Origin: Streptomyces venezuelae
GTDB taxonomy: Bacteria; Actinomycetota; Actinomycetes; Streptomycetales; Streptomycetaceae
Direction: 5' to 3'
NCBI RefSeq assembly: GCF_008642355.1
Contig: NZ_CP029193.1
Coordinates: 7,216,001 to 7,280,000 of the forward strand
Length of the DNA: 64,000 nucleotides
Below the pieces are notes generated by a model. That model saw nothing but the letters and a program-made list of their open reading frames with translations. It had not been told where the DNA came from and did no database searches. Shown here in pieces: positions 40,819-49,463 of the stretch. Every line of letters starts with the position of its first letter. Position 1 is the first letter of the stretch. Position numbers and translations under genes: made by a program.

Positions 40819-41604
40819 TCAGGCCAGGGGTTCGCCGGTCTCCAGAAGGGTCTTGAGGCTGGAGAGGATGGCGGGCCAGCCCTGGCTGCACATGGACTTC
40901 AGCGTGCCCGCTCCGTCGAACTCGTGCGTGACGGTCAGCTTCACGCGGTCGCCCTCGGGCTCCAGGTCGAAGGTGACCTGTGAACGGCGCTCGCTCGCGA
41001 GCCGGGCGCGGAGTTCCTCGTCGATGCCGTTCGCCTCGGCCCACTGCGGGCTGAAGGTGTGCCAGGTGTACGCCAGCCTGCGGTGCGGCTCGTGGACGAG
41101 GACGACCTGCTCGGGGTCCTCGGTCGTGGCGCCCGTCTCGGTCCAGGTCATCGGGGAGCCAGGGGTCCAGTCGGTGCCGAAGCTCACGCCCCAGTACCGG
41201 CGGGTGAAGGCCGGGTCGGTCAGGGCCTGCCAGAGCCGCTCGGGGGTGGTGCGGATGTACGTCGTGTACACGAACGTCGTGCTGTCGCTGTCCATCGTCG
41301 GGTGCTCCAATGCTCTCTTCAGGTCCGCGAGGGCGTGGGCCCGTTCGCGGTCGAACCGGCTGATCCACCGTTCGGTGATGGCGTTGATCGGAGCGGCGTT
41401 CAGGTAGTGCAGCTTCGCCCGTCCCTGCCGCGTCGTGGTCACGAGTTCGGCGGCCTCCAGGACCGCGAGGTGCTTGCTGACCGACTGCCGGGCCATGTCG
41501 AGGCCCGCGCACAGCTCCCGCAGGGTCTGTCCGTTGCGGTCCCGCAGCCGGTCCAGCAGCTGTCGCCGGACCGGATCGGCCAGCGCCTTGAACGCCGCGT
41601 CCAC
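40819..41604 (-). CDS. ArsR-type HTH fused to SRPBCC (AHSA1-like) domain
   Basis: 261 aa. Residues 1-90 form an ArsR/SmtB winged helix (FKALADPVRRQLLDRLRDRNGQTLRELCAGLDMARQSVSKHLAVLE) without the classical metal-binding Cys pair. Residues 105-255 are an SRPBCC/START-like domain (YTTYIRTTPERLWQALTDPAFTRRYWGVSFGTDW) that would bind a hydrophobic ligand. A longer frame would begin at TTG 41676, but that TTG is the -35 hexamer, so GTG 41604 is preferred. The palindrome pair and promoter just upstream point to autoregulation. Confidence 0.83.
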   Translation of the reverse strand: MDAAFKALADPVRRQLLDRLRDRNGQTLRELCAGLDMARQSVSKHLAVLEAAELVTTTRQGRAKLHYLNAAPINAITERWISRFDRERAHALADLKRALEHPTMDSDSTTFVYTTYIRTTPERLWQALTDPAFTRRYWGVSFGTDWTPGSPMTWTETGATTEDPEQVVLVHEPHRRLAYTWHTFSPQWAEANGIDEELRARLASERRSQVTFDLEPEGDRVKLTVTHEFDGAGTLKSMCSQGWPAILSSLKTLLETGEPLA

Positions 41605-41624
41605 TCTCCGCCACCCCCAGTCAT

Positions 41625-41676
41625 GCAGCCGGACGGCTGCATCTCCATGATTGGCAGCCGACTGGCTGCATGTCAA
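41625..41676 (-). promoter_or_regulatory. Promoter and two operator palindromes of the ArsR-SRPBCC gene
   Basis: On the minus strand TTGACA (41671-41676) is followed after exactly 17 bases by CAATCA (41648-41653). The spacer contains GCAGCC-N4-GGCTGC (41654-41669), and a second identical GCAGCC-N4-GGCTGC lies at 41625-41640, over the expected transcript start. Repression by occupancy of both sites is likely, most simply by the encoded ArsR protein. Confidence 0.6.
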
Positions 41677-41839
41677 TCGGGGGGCGGATGACCGAGAAGG
41701 AGCGCCCGGAAAGGGTCGCGGGACGGAGCTGACACTTATTCCGTAGTTGGGTGAATCTTGACCGGTGGCTTATCTCACCCTCCGTCAACCCCTCCCTACG
41801 GTGGCGTAGGTCACTTAGAGAGGTGAAGGATGTGACGTC

Positions 41840-42673
41840 GTGAGCGCAGAGTCGACAACCTTCATCCACCACCCCATCAACAACGGAGTGATCAACTCCT
41901 ACGCAGCGGTCGGCGACAGCTTCACCGAAGGCGTGGGCGACCCGGCCCCCGACGGCACCTTCGTCGGCTGGGCCGACCGCCTCGCGGTCCTGCTGGACGA
42001 CCGGGTGCCCGAGCACACCTTCCGCTATGCCAACCTCGCCGTCCGCGGCAAACTCCTCGACCAGATCGTCGAGGACCAGGTGCCGCGCGCCAAGGAGCTC
42101 GCCCCCGACCTGGTGAGCTTCTGCGCCGGGGGCAACGACATCATCCGGCCCGGCACCGACCCCGACGAGGTCGCCGAGCGGTTCGAGCGGGCCGTCGCCG
42201 ACCTCTCGTCGGCCGTGGGCACGGTCATGGTGACCACCGGCTTCGACACCCGCGGCGTCGCGGTCCTCAAGCACCTGCGCGGCAAGATCGCCACGTACAA
42301 CATGCACGTCCGTGCCATCGCGGACCGCTACGGCTGCCCCGTCCTCGACCTGTGGTCCCTCAAGACCGTCCAGGACCGCCGGGCGTGGGACGGCGACCGG
42401 CTGCACCTCTCCGCCGAGGGCCACACGCGCGTGGCACTGCGGGCCGCCCAGGTCCTGGGGCTCGACGTGCCCGCCGACCCCGACCAGGCGTGGCCGCCGC
42501 TGCCGCCGCGCGGCACGCTGGAGGTGCGTCGCGACGACATCCACTGGGCACGCGAGTACCTGGTGCCGTGGATCGGACGGCGCATCCGCGGCGAGAGCTC
42601 GGGGGACCACGTGGAGGCGAAGGGCTTCCGCAACATCGACGCCCTCAAGATGCAGATCCACGCCGGCTCCTGA
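41840..42673 (+). CDS. SGNH/GDSL hydrolase family protein
   Basis: 277 aa, GTG start with AAGGA nine bases upstream. The block I nucleophile motif AVGDSFTEGVGD, the block III GGND (FCAGGNDII) and the block V Asp/His in WDGDRLHLSAEGH are all present. There is no signal peptide, so a cytoplasmic esterase/lipase acting on acylated small molecules is likely. The gene stands alone, divergent from the ArsR-SRPBCC regulator across a 235-base region. Confidence 0.88.
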   Translation: MSAESTTFIHHPINNGVINSYAAVGDSFTEGVGDPAPDGTFVGWADRLAVLLDDRVPEHTFRYANLAVRGKLLDQIVEDQVPRAKELAPDLVSFCAGGNDIIRPGTDPDEVAERFERAVADLSSAVGTVMVTTGFDTRGVAVLKHLRGKIATYNMHVRAIADRYGCPVLDLWSLKTVQDRRAWDGDRLHLSAEGHTRVALRAAQVLGLDVPADPDQAWPPLPPRGTLEVRRDDIHWAREYLVPWIGRRIRGESSGDHVEAKGFRNIDALKMQIHAGS

Positions 42674-42970
42674 ACCGAGGGGGCCGTCCGTGCCCGCCAC
42701 CATCGCCCGCCCGGGGCGGTCTTCACGGGCGGGGACGGACGGCGGCGCGCGCGGCCCGGGGCGCCGCGCGTGCGGGACGGGGGCGCTCGGCAACCCGCAC
42801 ACCGAGAGTCCCGCGTCGACCGAGTTGATCGAGGTGGCCGCCCGCGACGCCCAGCACGCGTCCGGGCCCCACCGACGGCACGTCGATGCCGGACAACGCC
42901 GCACCCCCGCCCGGCAGCACGAGTTCGCCCCCGCGCGCCGAGAGCCCCACGCCCGGCCCACCCGCGGTCG
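42674..42970. other. Non-coding GC-rich stretch after the SGNH hydrolase
   Basis: No gene is supported. The minus strand has an 83-codon GTG frame (42723-42974) overlapping the remnant described next, but its end is Arg/Ala/Pro-rich and I see no family. Short inverted repeats GGGGC/GCCCC and CGGCGCG/CGCGCCG occur near 42700-42760 and may act as a terminator. Confidence 0.5.
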
Positions 42971-43069
42971 TCACTCGCCGCCCGCCCGCAGCGACGCGGT
43001 GCGCGCGACCTCGTCGAGCAGCTCCTGGTAGGTCAGGCCGCGGACCGTGCCGGTGACGGGGCTGTCGTG
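42971..43069 (-). pseudogene. Short remnant of an acyl-CoA (acetyl/propionyl-CoA) synthetase
   Basis: About 33 codons read HDSPVTGTVRGLTYQELL, then DEVARTASLRAGGE and a stop. This matches the region around residues 100-130 of acetyl/propionyl-CoA synthetases (typically DSPVTGTxRxLTYxELxxEVARFAGxLR). Nothing before or after continues the enzyme, so it is a decayed internal fragment. Codon use is still strongly GC3-biased, suggesting recent loss. The call rests on recall of the family pattern. Confidence 0.4.
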
Positions 43070-43232
43070 CGAGGTCTCTGCACGGCATCGTGGGGCGAAC
43101 GCCCGCCATCGCAGGGGGAGTCGGCCGGTGAGGTGACAGGGCTGGAGTGGCGCGGACCCGCGCGGGCGGCCCGGTGCTGGGATGACGGCGAACCGTCCCC
43201 GCAGGGACGGGCAGCCGGAAGGAACCCACGTC

Positions 43233-44024
43233 ATGCGCTCAGTACGTTCCGTACGTTCCGTCAGTGCCCTGGCCCTCGCGTTCGCCGCTCTCGGGCTGCC
43301 GGGCGCCCCCGCCGTCGCCGCCCCGACCGCACCCGCCGCCCGCCCGGCCGCCGCCGTGGCCCCCGCGCCGGCGACGGTGAGCGTGACCGGGGCGGGCAGC
43401 GCGTCATCCGCACCCGACATGGCCGTGCTCACCGCCGGCATCGAGGTCACCCGGCCGACGGCGCACAAGGCGCTCATGGAGCAGAGCGCCGCGGCCGAGG
43501 TGCTCCTCGCCGCCGCACGCGCGGCGGGCGTCGACGAGCGCGACATCAGGACCGAGAACCTCTCGCTGTCCGCGGTGTACCGCGACCGGGACGGCGACCC
43601 GGGCCAGTACGAGGCCACGGGGCCGAGGGGCGAGGGCGAACTCTTCGTCGGCCACCGGGCCACGCAGATGTTCTCCCTGGTCGTCCGGGACATCGAGAAG
43701 ACCGGCGCCGTGGTCCGCGCCGTCGCCGACGCACCCGGCGACGCGAGCCGCATCCACGCCGTCGCCTTCGACGTCCAGCACCCGGAGGAGCTGCGCGCCA
43801 GGGCCCGCTCGTCGGCGTACGAGGACGCGAGGAGCAGAGCCGCGCAGTACGCCCGGCTGAGCGGCCGGGGCCTGGGCCGGCTGCTCTCGCTGGAGGAGAG
43901 CGACGGCGGGCGCCCGCGTCCCGTGCCGGTCCCGGTGAGCTCCTTCTCGAAGGAGTCGGTCCCGGTGGCGCCGGGACGCATCCGGGACGAGGTCTCGGTG
44001 ACGGCGGTGTACGAGCTGCGGTGA
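43233..44024 (+). CDS. Secreted SIMPL (DUF541) domain protein
   Basis: 263 aa. Signal peptide at residues 1-30 with a hydrophobic core and AVAAP cleavage region, then an Ala/Pro-rich linker and a DUF541/SIMPL domain (from VSVTGAGSASSAPDMAVLTAGIEV to the C-terminal VSVTAVYEL). Members are periplasmic or envelope proteins such as E. coli YggE, linked to oxidative stress. ATG 43233 lies ten bases after GAAGGA; an earlier start at 43182 has no supporting site. The first codons contain a short direct repeat (GTACGTTCC). Confidence 0.83.
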   Translation: MRSVRSVRSVSALALAFAALGLPGAPAVAAPTAPAARPAAAVAPAPATVSVTGAGSASSAPDMAVLTAGIEVTRPTAHKALMEQSAAAEVLLAAARAAGVDERDIRTENLSLSAVYRDRDGDPGQYEATGPRGEGELFVGHRATQMFSLVVRDIEKTGAVVRAVADAPGDASRIHAVAFDVQHPEELRARARSSAYEDARSRAAQYARLSGRGLGRLLSLEESDGGRPRPVPVPVSSFSKESVPVAPGRIRDEVSVTAVYELR

Positions 44025-44132
44025 CACGGGACGCCGCACCACGGGCGGGGCACCGGCTCAGGTGCCCCGCAGGACTCAGCCGGAGCCCGTGGACATAATG
44101 GGGAGGCCTATTCACCCCCCTCAGGAGGTCCC

Positions 44133-45341
44133 GTGTCCCGGTTCCTGATCCCCGGGCTGCGCTCGCTGCGGTCCGCTGCCTTCGGAGCGGATCCCTCGGG
44201 TGCCCGGCTGGCACGCATCCGCAGGTCGCCGAATTTCTCGGTGGCGGAGGGGTCCTTCCAGAACCCCGTGGGGGCGCGGACCCGGCCGACCGGGTCGACC
44301 CTGGAGTTCGCCAAGATCTACTTCCGCAAGGAGGAGCGTGTACGCCGCGGACCGGCCGGTACGGTTCCCGTGCACGCCACGACCCTCGCCGACCTCGCCA
44401 AGCCGCCGGTCGGCGGATTGCGCGTCACCTGGATGGGTCACTCCAGCGTCCTGGTCGAGATCGACGGGCGCCGCGTCCTCTTCGACCCGGTGTGGGGTGA
44501 GCGGTGCTCGCCCTTCTCCTTCGCGGGTCCCAAAAGGCTGCACCCGGTGCCGGTGCCGCTGGAGGCGCTCGGTCCTGTCGACGCGGTGGTCATCTCGCAC
44601 GACCACTACGACCACCTGGACATGCCCACCATCAAGGCCCTCACCGGCACGGACACGGTGTTCGCGGTGCCGCTCGGCGTCGGCGCCCACCTGGAGCGGT
44701 GGGGCGTACCGGCCGACCGCCTGCGCGAACTGGACTGGCACGAGTCGGCGAAGGTCTCGGGGCTGACCCTCACGGCCACCCCGGCCCGCCACTTCTGCGG
44801 CCGCGGCCTGCGCAACCAGCAGCACACGCTGTGGGCGTCGTGGGTGGTGGCCGGGTCCGAGCACCGCGTCTACCACAGCGGCGACACGGGGTACTTCGCC
44901 GGTTTCCAGGAGATCGGTGCCGCACACGGGCCGTTCGACGTGACGATGATCCAGATCGGCGCGTACTCCGAGTACTGGCCCGACATCCACATGACCCCGG
45001 CCGAGGGCATGCAGGCCCACCTCGACCTCCAGGGCGGCGAGCCGCGCGGTGTGCTCCTGCCGATCCACTGGGGGACGTTCAACCTCGCCCCGCACGCCTG
45101 GTCGGAGCCGGGTGAGGACACGATGGCGGCGGCGCGCCGCGCGGGCGCCGCCATCGCCCTGCCCTGCCCCGGTGAGCCCTTCGAGCCCGGGTCAGGGTCC
45201 GTCCCGACGGCGCCGTGGTGGCGGGGCGTCGCCCTCACCCCGAAGGGCGGCTGGCCGGAGCCGGCCGTGGCGGACGCCGCCGCAACCGAACGGAGGCGCC
45301 CGTCGGACAGCGGGGAGCCGGAGGCGGCGCCGGTGGGGTGA
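44133..45341 (+). CDS. MBL-fold metallo-hydrolase (NAPE-PLD/UlaG-like)
   Basis: 402 aa, GTG start with AGGAGG just upstream. The metallo-beta-lactamase motif HxHxDH is SHDHYDHLD. Other ligands fit in TPARHFCGRG, YHSGDTGYF and LLPIHWGTFNL. The N-terminal 90 residues with NPVGARTRPT and the order of motifs resemble N-acyl-phosphatidylethanolamine phospholipase D-type hydrolases, so a phospholipid or lactone substrate is possible. The Pro/Ala-rich C-terminus (about 30 residues) is variable. A convergent terminator follows. Confidence 0.87.
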   Translation: MSRFLIPGLRSLRSAAFGADPSGARLARIRRSPNFSVAEGSFQNPVGARTRPTGSTLEFAKIYFRKEERVRRGPAGTVPVHATTLADLAKPPVGGLRVTWMGHSSVLVEIDGRRVLFDPVWGERCSPFSFAGPKRLHPVPVPLEALGPVDAVVISHDHYDHLDMPTIKALTGTDTVFAVPLGVGAHLERWGVPADRLRELDWHESAKVSGLTLTATPARHFCGRGLRNQQHTLWASWVVAGSEHRVYHSGDTGYFAGFQEIGAAHGPFDVTMIQIGAYSEYWPDIHMTPAEGMQAHLDLQGGEPRGVLLPIHWGTFNLAPHAWSEPGEDTMAAARRAGAAIALPCPGEPFEPGSGSVPTAPWWRGVALTPKGGWPEPAVADAAATERRRPSDSGEPEAAPVG

Positions 45342-45349
45342 CGCGGCGC

Positions 45350-45381
45350 GGGGGACGCGGCGACCTGCGCCTGCGTCCCCC
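45350..45381. terminator. Convergent hairpin between the MBL hydrolase and CGNR genes
   Basis: GGGGGACGC (45350-45358) and GCGTCCCCC (45373-45381) form a perfect 9-bp stem with a 14-base loop between two converging stop codons, so it could work for both. ACGCGGCGCG flanks it as a direct repeat. Confidence 0.6.
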
Positions 45382-45387
45382 TCCACC

Positions 45388-45906
45388 TCACGCGGCGCGT
45401 GCGCGGTGTCTGCGTACCGCGTCGCGATTGGCGCAGCGCTGCGAGCAGTAGCGCTGCCGCCCCGTGCGCGAGGTGTCGGCGAAGACCGCCGTGCACCCGG
45501 TCACCGCGCACCGCCGCAGCCGGTGCATGCCCCGCCCCGCCAGATGCAGTGCCGTGCCCACCGAGATCAGTGAGAACAGCAGGTCGCCCAGGCGCCGGTC
45601 CGCCTCGCGGTAGTGCAGGTGCCAGCCGCTGCCCGCGTGGTCGGTCAGCCGCGGATACGCCGCCGCCGCGGCCAGCATGGCGTTGACCAGCTCGGCCCGC
45701 TCGTGCTCGTCGACCGCGTCGACGACCTTCTCCCAGGCGTCCAGGGCCTCCAGCGCACGCACCAGGTCGGCGTGCGCCACCGGGCGCTCCAGTACCAGCC
45801 CCGCGGCACGGCAGCGGTCCGCGAGTTCCTCCGCGTCGGCAGGCCGGCGGTTGGCCAGCTCGGCGGCCAGGTTCACGGCGTCCTCGCCGTAAGGGTTGAG
45901 ATGCAT
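45388..45906 (-). CDS. CGNR zinc-finger protein (ABATE domain regulator)
   Basis: 172 aa. The N-terminal helical domain (residues 1-120, ABATE-like) is followed by the zinc finger CAVTGCTAVFADTSRTGRQRYCSQRCANRDAVRRHR, in which the name-giving CGNR is CANR. The four Cys spaced C-x4-C and C-x3-C fit zinc binding. Members are putative transcriptional regulators in actinobacteria. Length is normal. It is divergent from the conservon, so control of that operon is conceivable but unproven. Confidence 0.82.
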   Translation of the reverse strand: MHLNPYGEDAVNLAAELANRRPADAEELADRCRAAGLVLERPVAHADLVRALEALDAWEKVVDAVDEHERAELVNAMLAAAAAYPRLTDHAGSGWHLHYREADRRLGDLLFSLISVGTALHLAGRGMHRLRRCAVTGCTAVFADTSRTGRQRYCSQRCANRDAVRRHRARAA

Positions 45907-46167
45907 GGGCCCATTACAGCAGGGAGCGCGAATCGGACCCGCGTACGAGGGCTCATACCAGAGCGGGACGCTGCCCCGCTGACTTTGTCAACTGCCCACC
46001 GCACATGATGCGTTGCCGACTACCGTGAGTGGCCGTCGGGCGACGCAGGGATCACGACGCAGGGCTGACGTCGCGACCTGCCGACCGGCACGGCGATGCC
46101 GCAACCACGCCGCAAAGAGGAGTCCGGCCGACCGCCGGGCCCTCGTCGCAACGTACCGAGGACGCAG

Positions 46168-47994
46168 ATGTCTCACCTACGCGCACCGGCCGCCCGCGCA
46201 GACCGCCGAGAGGGCGGTCGGCACGGCAGACCCGGCAGCCGGACCGCCGCCGCCCTGCCCGAGACCCACATACGGCCGCAGCTCCTGCGCATCGCCGTGC
46301 TGCCCGCCGTCGCCGTGGGCCTCAGCGCCTGCGCGGCCGTGCTGTTCACCCTGCGGTCGACCGGCGCCCGGCCCGACCCCGTCCTGCTCGCCGTCCTCAC
46401 CGCCGCCGCCCTCGTGGGCCTCGCCGGCATCGTGACGGCCGCCGTCGCCGCCGAGCGCGCCGCCAAGACCGTGCGCGACCGGGTCATCGTGCTGCGCCGC
46501 GCCACCGCCCGCGGCCAGACGGAACTGCGCGGCGTCGTCGACCAGTTGCGCCGCGGCGACCAGCCGCCCATCCCCGACCCCACGGCCCGGGTCAGGTCGG
46601 GCGGCGACGAGTTCGACCAGCTCGCCGACGAGCTGAACCGCGCCCAGGAAGCCGCAGTCGGCGCGGTCGTGCAGGCCTCGCAGCTCTCAAGCCACGCGGG
46701 AAGCGAACAGAAGGTCGAGGTCTTCGTGAACCTCGCCCGGCGGCTCCAGTCGCTCGTGCACCGCGAGATCTCCCTGCTCGACGAGTTGGAGAACGAGGTC
46801 GAGGACCCCGAACTGCTCAAGGGCCTCTTCCACGTCGACCACCTCGCGACCCGCATCCGCAGGCACGCCGAGAACCTCGCCGTGCTCGGCGGCGCCGTCT
46901 CGCGCCGCCAGTGGAGCAACCCGGTCTCCATGCACGAGGTGATGCGCTCCGCCATCGCGGAGGTCGAGCAGTACTCGCGCGTCAAACTGGTGCCGCCCAT
47001 CGACGGCACCCTGCGCGGACACGCCGTCGCCGACGTCATCCACCTGCTCGCCGAACTCGTCGAGAACGCCACGGTGTTCAGCGCTCCGCACACCCAGGTC
47101 CTGCTGCGCGCCAACCTCGTCACCGCGGGAATCGCCGTGGAGGTCGAGGACCGCGGCCTCGGCATGCCCGTCACCGAGCAGAACAAGATGAACCGGCTGC
47201 TGACCGACCCCGACCAGGTCGACGTCGCGAGCCTGCTGCAGGACGGCCGCATCGGACTCTTCGTGGTCTCCGCGCTCGCCCGCAGGCACGGCGTCGCGGT
47301 GCGGCTGCAGACCAACATCTACGGCGGCGTCCAGGCCGTACTGATCCTGCCGCAGGAACTCCTCGGCGAGGAGCAGGAGGCCGACCCGGTCACCCGCCGC
47401 CGCCCGGCGGCGGAGGCGGCATCGCGGGGCGCCGCGGGGAGCGTGGAGGAAGGAGGGCGGGACGCGACACGCGCCGTGGCGCACGCCGACCCCCCGACCT
47501 GGCCGGAACCCACCCCGCTCCAACCCCAGCCGGCTCCTCAGCCCCAGCCGGACCCCCTGCCCCACCCGGCCCCCGCCACCGCACCGCCCCAGCCGCGCAC
47601 CGCGAACGGCGCGGCACCCGCACCCCTCCCCGTGCGGGGCGCACGCCAGGACCGTCCGACGCCCGCCGACGCCACCCCCGGCATCCGTCCCGAGGACCGG
47701 CAGGCCGCCGCCGAACACACCGCGGCGCCGCCGACGCCCCGCAACGGTGCCGTGCGCGGCCGGGTCGGCAGACCACAGCTCCCGAAGCGGCGCGCCCAGG
47801 AACACATCGCACCGCAACTGCGCGACTCGCCGTCGCCGCGGTCCGACAACGACCAGGTCGTCGGCCACGACCCGAACCTGATGGCCGCGTTCCAGCGCGG
47901 CATCGGCCTCGCCCAGGCGCAGGACGCGCGCGAACCCACCCCGCGGGAACACCGGGCCGGCGCCCCGCACGACGGGCAAGGACACGGCGGCTGA
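46168..47994 (+). CDS. cvnA: Conservon sensor-kinase-like protein CvnA
   Basis: 608 aa. Two membrane helices (about residues 45-70 and 77-100) are followed by a HAMP-like segment and a DHp-like region containing DHLATRIRRHAENLAVLGG. The HATPase domain has N-box LLAELVENATVFS, G1 VEDRGLGMP and G2 DGRIGLFVVSALARRHG. The last 190 residues are Pro/Ala-rich and unstructured. CvnA heads the four-gene conservon module of actinomycetes, thought to act like a membrane-bound G-protein-coupled receptor complex. The start is uncertain: ATG 46168 has GAGGAC upstream, and 46096 is an alternative. Confidence 0.85.
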   Translation: MSHLRAPAARADRREGGRHGRPGSRTAAALPETHIRPQLLRIAVLPAVAVGLSACAAVLFTLRSTGARPDPVLLAVLTAAALVGLAGIVTAAVAAERAAKTVRDRVIVLRRATARGQTELRGVVDQLRRGDQPPIPDPTARVRSGGDEFDQLADELNRAQEAAVGAVVQASQLSSHAGSEQKVEVFVNLARRLQSLVHREISLLDELENEVEDPELLKGLFHVDHLATRIRRHAENLAVLGGAVSRRQWSNPVSMHEVMRSAIAEVEQYSRVKLVPPIDGTLRGHAVADVIHLLAELVENATVFSAPHTQVLLRANLVTAGIAVEVEDRGLGMPVTEQNKMNRLLTDPDQVDVASLLQDGRIGLFVVSALARRHGVAVRLQTNIYGGVQAVLILPQELLGEEQEADPVTRRRPAAEAASRGAAGSVEEGGRDATRAVAHADPPTWPEPTPLQPQPAPQPQPDPLPHPAPATAPPQPRTANGAAPAPLPVRGARQDRPTPADATPGIRPEDRQAAAEHTAAPPTPRNGAVRGRVGRPQLPKRRAQEHIAPQLRDSPSPRSDNDQVVGHDPNLMAAFQRGIGLAQAQDAREPTPREHRAGAPHDGQGHGG

Positions 47995-48083
47995 CCAGTA
48001 CCCCGGGCCCGACCCCGACCCCGACCCCCCACCACTGCTTGCGCAGACCTACGTACGTCCGTACCTCAAGGAGTCGATCCACC

Positions 48084-48518
48084 ATGGCGAGCGATGCGCC
48101 GACCGGCCATGTATCCGATCTCGACTGGCTGATGAGCGGCCTCGTGCAGCGCGTGCCGCACACGCACAGCGCCGTCCTGCTCTCCTCCGACGGACTCGTG
48201 AAGTCGGTGCACGGCCTCGACCCGGACAGCGCCGACCACATGGCCGCCCTCGCCTCCGGGCTCTACTCGCTGGGGCGCAGCGCGGGCATCCGCTTCGGCG
48301 ACGGCGGTGACGTCCGTCAGGTCGTCGTGGAGCTGGACTCGACCCTCCTGTTCGTCTCCACCGCGGGCTCGGGCACCTGCCTGGCGGTGCTCGCCGGGCG
48401 CGACGCGGACGCGGCCGTCCTCGGCTACGAGATGGCGATGCTGGTCAAAAGCGTGCGGCCGTACCTGATCACCGCCCCCCGGCAACCCGCCGGTGAACCC
48501 GCGCCGATGAGGCACTGA
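48084..48518 (+). CDS. cvnB: Conservon roadblock/LC7 protein CvnB
   Basis: 144 aa roadblock/LC7 domain protein. DLDWLMSGLVQRVPHTHSAVLLSSDGL and the DRxxADHMAALASGLYSLG-like stretch are typical. Roadblock proteins regulate small GTPases, and CvnB interacts with CvnA and CvnD in studied systems. AAGGAG lies about ten bases before ATG 48084. It is separated from cvnA by 89 bases and from cvnC by two bases. Confidence 0.9.
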   Translation: MASDAPTGHVSDLDWLMSGLVQRVPHTHSAVLLSSDGLVKSVHGLDPDSADHMAALASGLYSLGRSAGIRFGDGGDVRQVVVELDSTLLFVSTAGSGTCLAVLAGRDADAAVLGYEMAMLVKSVRPYLITAPRQPAGEPAPMRH

Positions 48519-48520
48519 GG

Positions 48521-48892
48521 ATGGCGGCCCCGCACGACGGGCCCTGGCTCGACGACGCCGCGGGGCGGCTGGTCCGCCCCTACACCGTCAGCAACGGACG
48601 GACGAGACCGAGCAGTCAACTCGACCTGCTCTCCCTGGTGATGGCGACCGGATCCACCCCGCTCGGCTACCTCGGACCGGAGCATTCCACGGCCCTCGGA
48701 CTGTGCGAGGAGCCGACCTCCGTCGCCGAGATCGCGGCCCAGCTGAAGCTGCCCGCGGCCGTGACCAAAGTGATCCTCTCGGATCTCCTCGACTGCGGGG
48801 CCCTCACCCAGAAGGCCCCGGACTTCTACCACAACCCCACTGACCGGTCCCTGTTGGAGGCAGTGCTCGATGGATTACGACGACAGCTCTGA
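48521..48892 (+). CDS. cvnC: Conservon DUF742 protein CvnC
   Basis: 123 aa. DUF742 motifs are seen: DDAAGRLVRPYTVSNGRT at the start, LDLLSLVMATG and a winged-helix-like ALGLCEEPTSVAEIAAQLKLP, then VILSDLLDCGAL. Third gene of the conservon; its 3' end overlaps cvnD by 23 bases. The winged-helix appearance raises the possibility of DNA binding, but this is not established for the family. Confidence 0.9.
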   Translation: MAAPHDGPWLDDAAGRLVRPYTVSNGRTRPSSQLDLLSLVMATGSTPLGYLGPEHSTALGLCEEPTSVAEIAAQLKLPAAVTKVILSDLLDCGALTQKAPDFYHNPTDRSLLEAVLDGLRRQL

Positions 48893-49463
48893 CCCCTTCC
48901 CCACCGCACTGAAGATCCTGGTCGCGGGTGGCTTCGGGGTCGGCAAGACGACCTTTGTCGGCGCGGTCAGCGAAATCGCGCCGCTCAGCACCGAGGAGCT
49001 GCTCACCACGGTCAGCGAGGGCACCGACGACCTGTCGGGCGTGGAGAACAAGACCACGACGACGGTCGCCATGGACTTCGGGAGGATCACACTCGACCCC
49101 GAACACGTGCTGTATCTCTTCGGCACGCCGGGCCAGGAACGCTTCTGGTTCATGTGGGACGAGCTCTCCGAAGGGGCACTCGGCGCGGTGGTGCTCGCCG
49201 ACACGCGCCGCCTCGAGGACTGCTTCGCCGCCGTGGACTTCTTCGAGCAGCGCGGCATGGGCTTCATCGTGGCGATCAACGAATTCGACGGCGCCTACCG
49301 CTACGAACCCGACGAAGTGCGCTCCGCGATCGACCTCGACCCGCAAGTGCCCGTCGTGCGCTGCGACGCACGCATCTCCAGCTCCGGCATCCAGACCCTT
49401 CTCATCCTCGTCAAGCACCTCCTCAACCACGCCCCCGCGGCAAGCTACGGAGCCCACACGTGA
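48870..49463 (+). CDS. cvnD: Conservon small GTPase-like protein CvnD
   Basis: 197 aa Ras-like/MglA-related NTPase. P-loop GGFGVGKTT, switch region TTTTVAMDFG, Walker B LFGTPGQERFWFMW (DxxG is GTPGQ), and the base-specificity position in AINEFDGAY (NxFD instead of NKxD), as in other conservon CvnD proteins. It probably hydrolyses GTP at the membrane in complex with CvnA-C. The start lies inside cvnC, and the stop overlaps the GAF gene ATG (TGATG). Confidence 0.92.
   Translation: MDYDDSSDPFPTALKILVAGGFGVGKTTFVGAVSEIAPLSTEELLTTVSEGTDDLSGVENKTTTTVAMDFGRITLDPEHVLYLFGTPGQERFWFMWDELSEGALGAVVLADTRRLEDCFAAVDFFEQRGMGFIVAINEFDGAYRYEPDEVRSAIDLDPQVPVVRCDARISSSGIQTLLILVKHLLNHAPAASYGAHT

Noticed and set aside
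40819-41676. Longer ArsR-SRPBCC protein starting at TTG 41676
   Set aside because: The TTG is the -35 hexamer TTGACA and the extension runs through the operator palindromes.
42723-42974. 83-codon minus-strand frame with a GTGA overlap to the synthetase remnant
   Set aside because: Positionally suggestive, but no recognised family and an Arg/Ala/Pro-rich end; more likely decayed sequence.
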